Shown: positions 62,999 through 64,000 of the stretch, piece after piece
How positions within the stretch are numbered: the first letter of the stretch is position 1
How the letters are laid out: each line of letters starts with the position of its first letter
Assembly: GCF_014897675.1 (NCBI RefSeq)
Contig: NZ_JABUXU010000013.1
Location: 1-64,000 of the forward strand
From: Advenella sp. FME57
GTDB taxonomy: Bacteria > Pseudomonadota > Gammaproteobacteria > Burkholderiales > Burkholderiaceae_B
Direction of reading: 5' to 3'
DNA length: 64,000 bases
Made by a program: the position numbers and the translations under genes
Notes under the pieces: model-generated
What the model saw: the letters and a program-made list of their open reading frames with translations, nothing else
What the model was told of the DNA's origin: nothing
The model's database searches: none

Positions 62999-63385
62999 TC
63001 AGCTGGCGCTTCTGGCGCGAAACGCCTTGGCGCTCAGGCCTTCCTGAACACCCATATGCTCCGGCGCGACATCGATCACCATCGTGCGCACGCAGGTGTC
63101 CGACACGTCTAATGTGGTAACGGCCGCTTTGTTGATGGCAGCCATGAAATTGGCCTTGAGTTCATCGTCCCGGCCTGCGAGCAGGAAAGCCACGATGTTG
63201 ACGAAGTCGACACCGATCTGGCCAGCGACAATCGAATCCTGCTGTTCAACTTCCTGCAGGGAAATACGGATACTGGGCAAGGCCGCGTTCAGCGTTTGCT
63301 CTATGACTTTGGTGGCATTTTGCAGGAAGGCGGTTTTCTGTTGCTGGCTGCGGCCGGCAGTGACCTGAACTTGAAGAATGGGCAT
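62999..63385 (-). CDS. Double-length tautomerase (4-oxalocrotonate tautomerase-like)
   Basis: A 128-residue protein with two tautomerase-like units in tandem: PILQVQVTAGRSQQQKTAFLQ with the N-terminal proline that acts as catalytic base after Met removal, then VNIVAFLLAGRDDELKANFM near the middle. The usual 4-oxalocrotonate tautomerase is about 62 residues and forms a hexamer; this looks like a fused pair. The ATG at 63385 puts proline at residue 2. Upstream in-frame methionines would hide it. Reads in the same direction as the TctABC operon but is separated from it by about 200 bases. Confidence 0.82.
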   Translation of the reverse strand: MPILQVQVTAGRSQQQKTAFLQNATKVIEQTLNAALPSIRISLQEVEQQDSIVAGQIGVDFVNIVAFLLAGRDDELKANFMAAINKAAVTTLDVSDTCVRTMVIDVAPEHMGVQEGLSAKAFRARSAS

Positions 63386-63688
63386 GATAGAAATGTCTCG
63401 TTTGAATGGAGTGTGCTGTGAAATAGGCGCGGGGTTGGGCCCAGCACCATTTGCGATTGTATCGGAAAGCCGGCCATATGCCATCCATAGATGCATTTTC
63501 AGTTTGCTTTAATGTCGCGATTAATACATTGAAAATACGGCAGCGACCGCTGTTGCCATATCCATGGATTGTCGTGCGTCAATGGCCGTAGTGATTGCAT
63601 TGCGCGGATCTATTCAAATCATTTACGTATCGGCAACGGCCGCAAGCGCGCCGACCGAAAATATTCATTTCCAGGAAAACCAAATCAA
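63386..63688. other. Intergenic region upstream of the tautomerase and dctA-like genes
   Basis: About 300 bases with no convincing gene, holding the divergent promoters of the tautomerase gene (minus) and the dctA-like gene (plus). I saw no clear operator. Confidence 0.4.
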
Positions 63689-64000
63689 ATGTTGTCTGCT
63701 AAAGCGCTTTCGGCCGAAGTGCCGCGTCAGCCCACGCGCTGGTATCAAATTGTATATGTACCGGTGGTGATTGCCATTGTCCTGGGTGTGCTGTTGGAGC
63801 AGTGCTATCCACAGGTTGGCGAAAGCATGAAGTCGCTTGGCGACGCACTTATCAAGCTGGTCAAAATGATTATGATCGGGCAATAGCTATTGCGCTTGTC
63901 GGGTGCTGGTTGTGGGCCGCTGGCAAACGCCGTGGGAAAAGAGGCGCTGCAAGCGTGCTTTTTTATTTCGGCAAAGCGGACTACTGATCGTTGCGCAGTG
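63689..64000 (+). pseudogene. dctA: dctA-like C4-dicarboxylate transporter, probably decayed
   Basis: The ATG at 63689 opens a 65-codon frame that matches the start of the DctA sodium/dicarboxylate carrier (VYVPVVIAIVLGVLLEQCYPQ, then GESMKSLGDALIKLVKMI). It ends at TAG 63884-63886, just after KMIMIGQ, where intact DctA would continue KMIIAPVIF. In another frame further on, GKRGAASVLFYF (about 63930-63970) resembles the next DctA segment VGRTGAVALLYF, and that frame stops at 63987. The gene is thus probably broken by a frameshift plus changes. The window ends at 64000, so the rest cannot be judged. Confidence 0.6.

Noticed and set aside
1-64000. tRNA, rRNA, riboswitch or prophage
   Set aside because: I read both strands for CCA-ended cloverleafs, rRNA stretches, conserved aptamer cores, integrases and phage structural genes and saw none.

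Overview
The window reads as a chromosomal segment of a betaproteobacterium, most likely in the Alcaligenaceae (Bordetella, Achromobacter or Advenella relatives). The evidence is the moderate GC content judged by eye, the seven Bug/TctC periplasmic receptors, the three or four kinds of carboxylate transporter, the CaiB/BaiF CoA-transferases and the many LysR regulators. There is no rRNA, tRNA, CRISPR array or recognisable transposase, so the genus is inference.

Almost every gene takes part in uptake and catabolism of organic acids or amino compounds, in self-contained modules with their own regulators. From left to right: (1) the 3' part of an amino-acid ABC binding protein (1-453); (2) a plus-strand operon at 732-9360 with aldehyde dehydrogenase, TRAP transporter, zinc alcohol dehydrogenase, CoA-transferase, CitE-like lyase and LysR; (3) a minus-strand module at 9432-11849 (CMD-family protein, hydroxyisobutyrate-type dehydrogenase, Bug receptor) with a divergent GntR; (4) a TRAP transporter plus class II HMG-CoA reductase at 12903-17121, divergent from a MocR-type regulator, which looks like mevalonate uptake and use; (5) a large-subunit catalase and a small HTH protein; (6) a split AtuA module with a Bug receptor and LysR (21919-25549); (7) an RraA-type aldolase, an aminotransferase and a polar amino-acid ABC importer (25797-30706), then a LysR/Bug divergent pair.

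The region 33062-50191 is a large acyl-CoA catabolic island. It has three CoA-transferases, three enoyl-CoA hydratases, an acyl-CoA ligase, an HMG-CoA-lyase-like enzyme, a nitronate-monooxygenase-type flavoprotein, three Bug receptors, MarR and LysR regulators, and a 780-residue protein made of two fused acyl-CoA dehydrogenases. Palindromes beside the MarR gene and upstream of the first CoA-transferase suggest joint control.

The region 50233-59392 is one minus-strand operon. A PotABCD-type importer feeds a three-subunit opine/hydroxyproline-oxidase-like flavoenzyme, a RidA imine hydrolase and a second FAD amine oxidase, next to a LysR that resembles OccR/NocR. The right end carries the only full TctABC transporter, a double-length tautomerase, and what appears to be a decayed dctA gene running into the window edge.

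The most notable points are the fused acyl-CoA dehydrogenase with one catalytically degenerate half, the lyase-like enzyme with His in place of the usual active-site Cys, the putative mevalonate operon with a clear three-copy operator motif, the RraA/aminotransferase/ABC module, and the opine-oxidase-like operon. No single gene set is beyond known families; the novelty lies in combinations and active-site changes.
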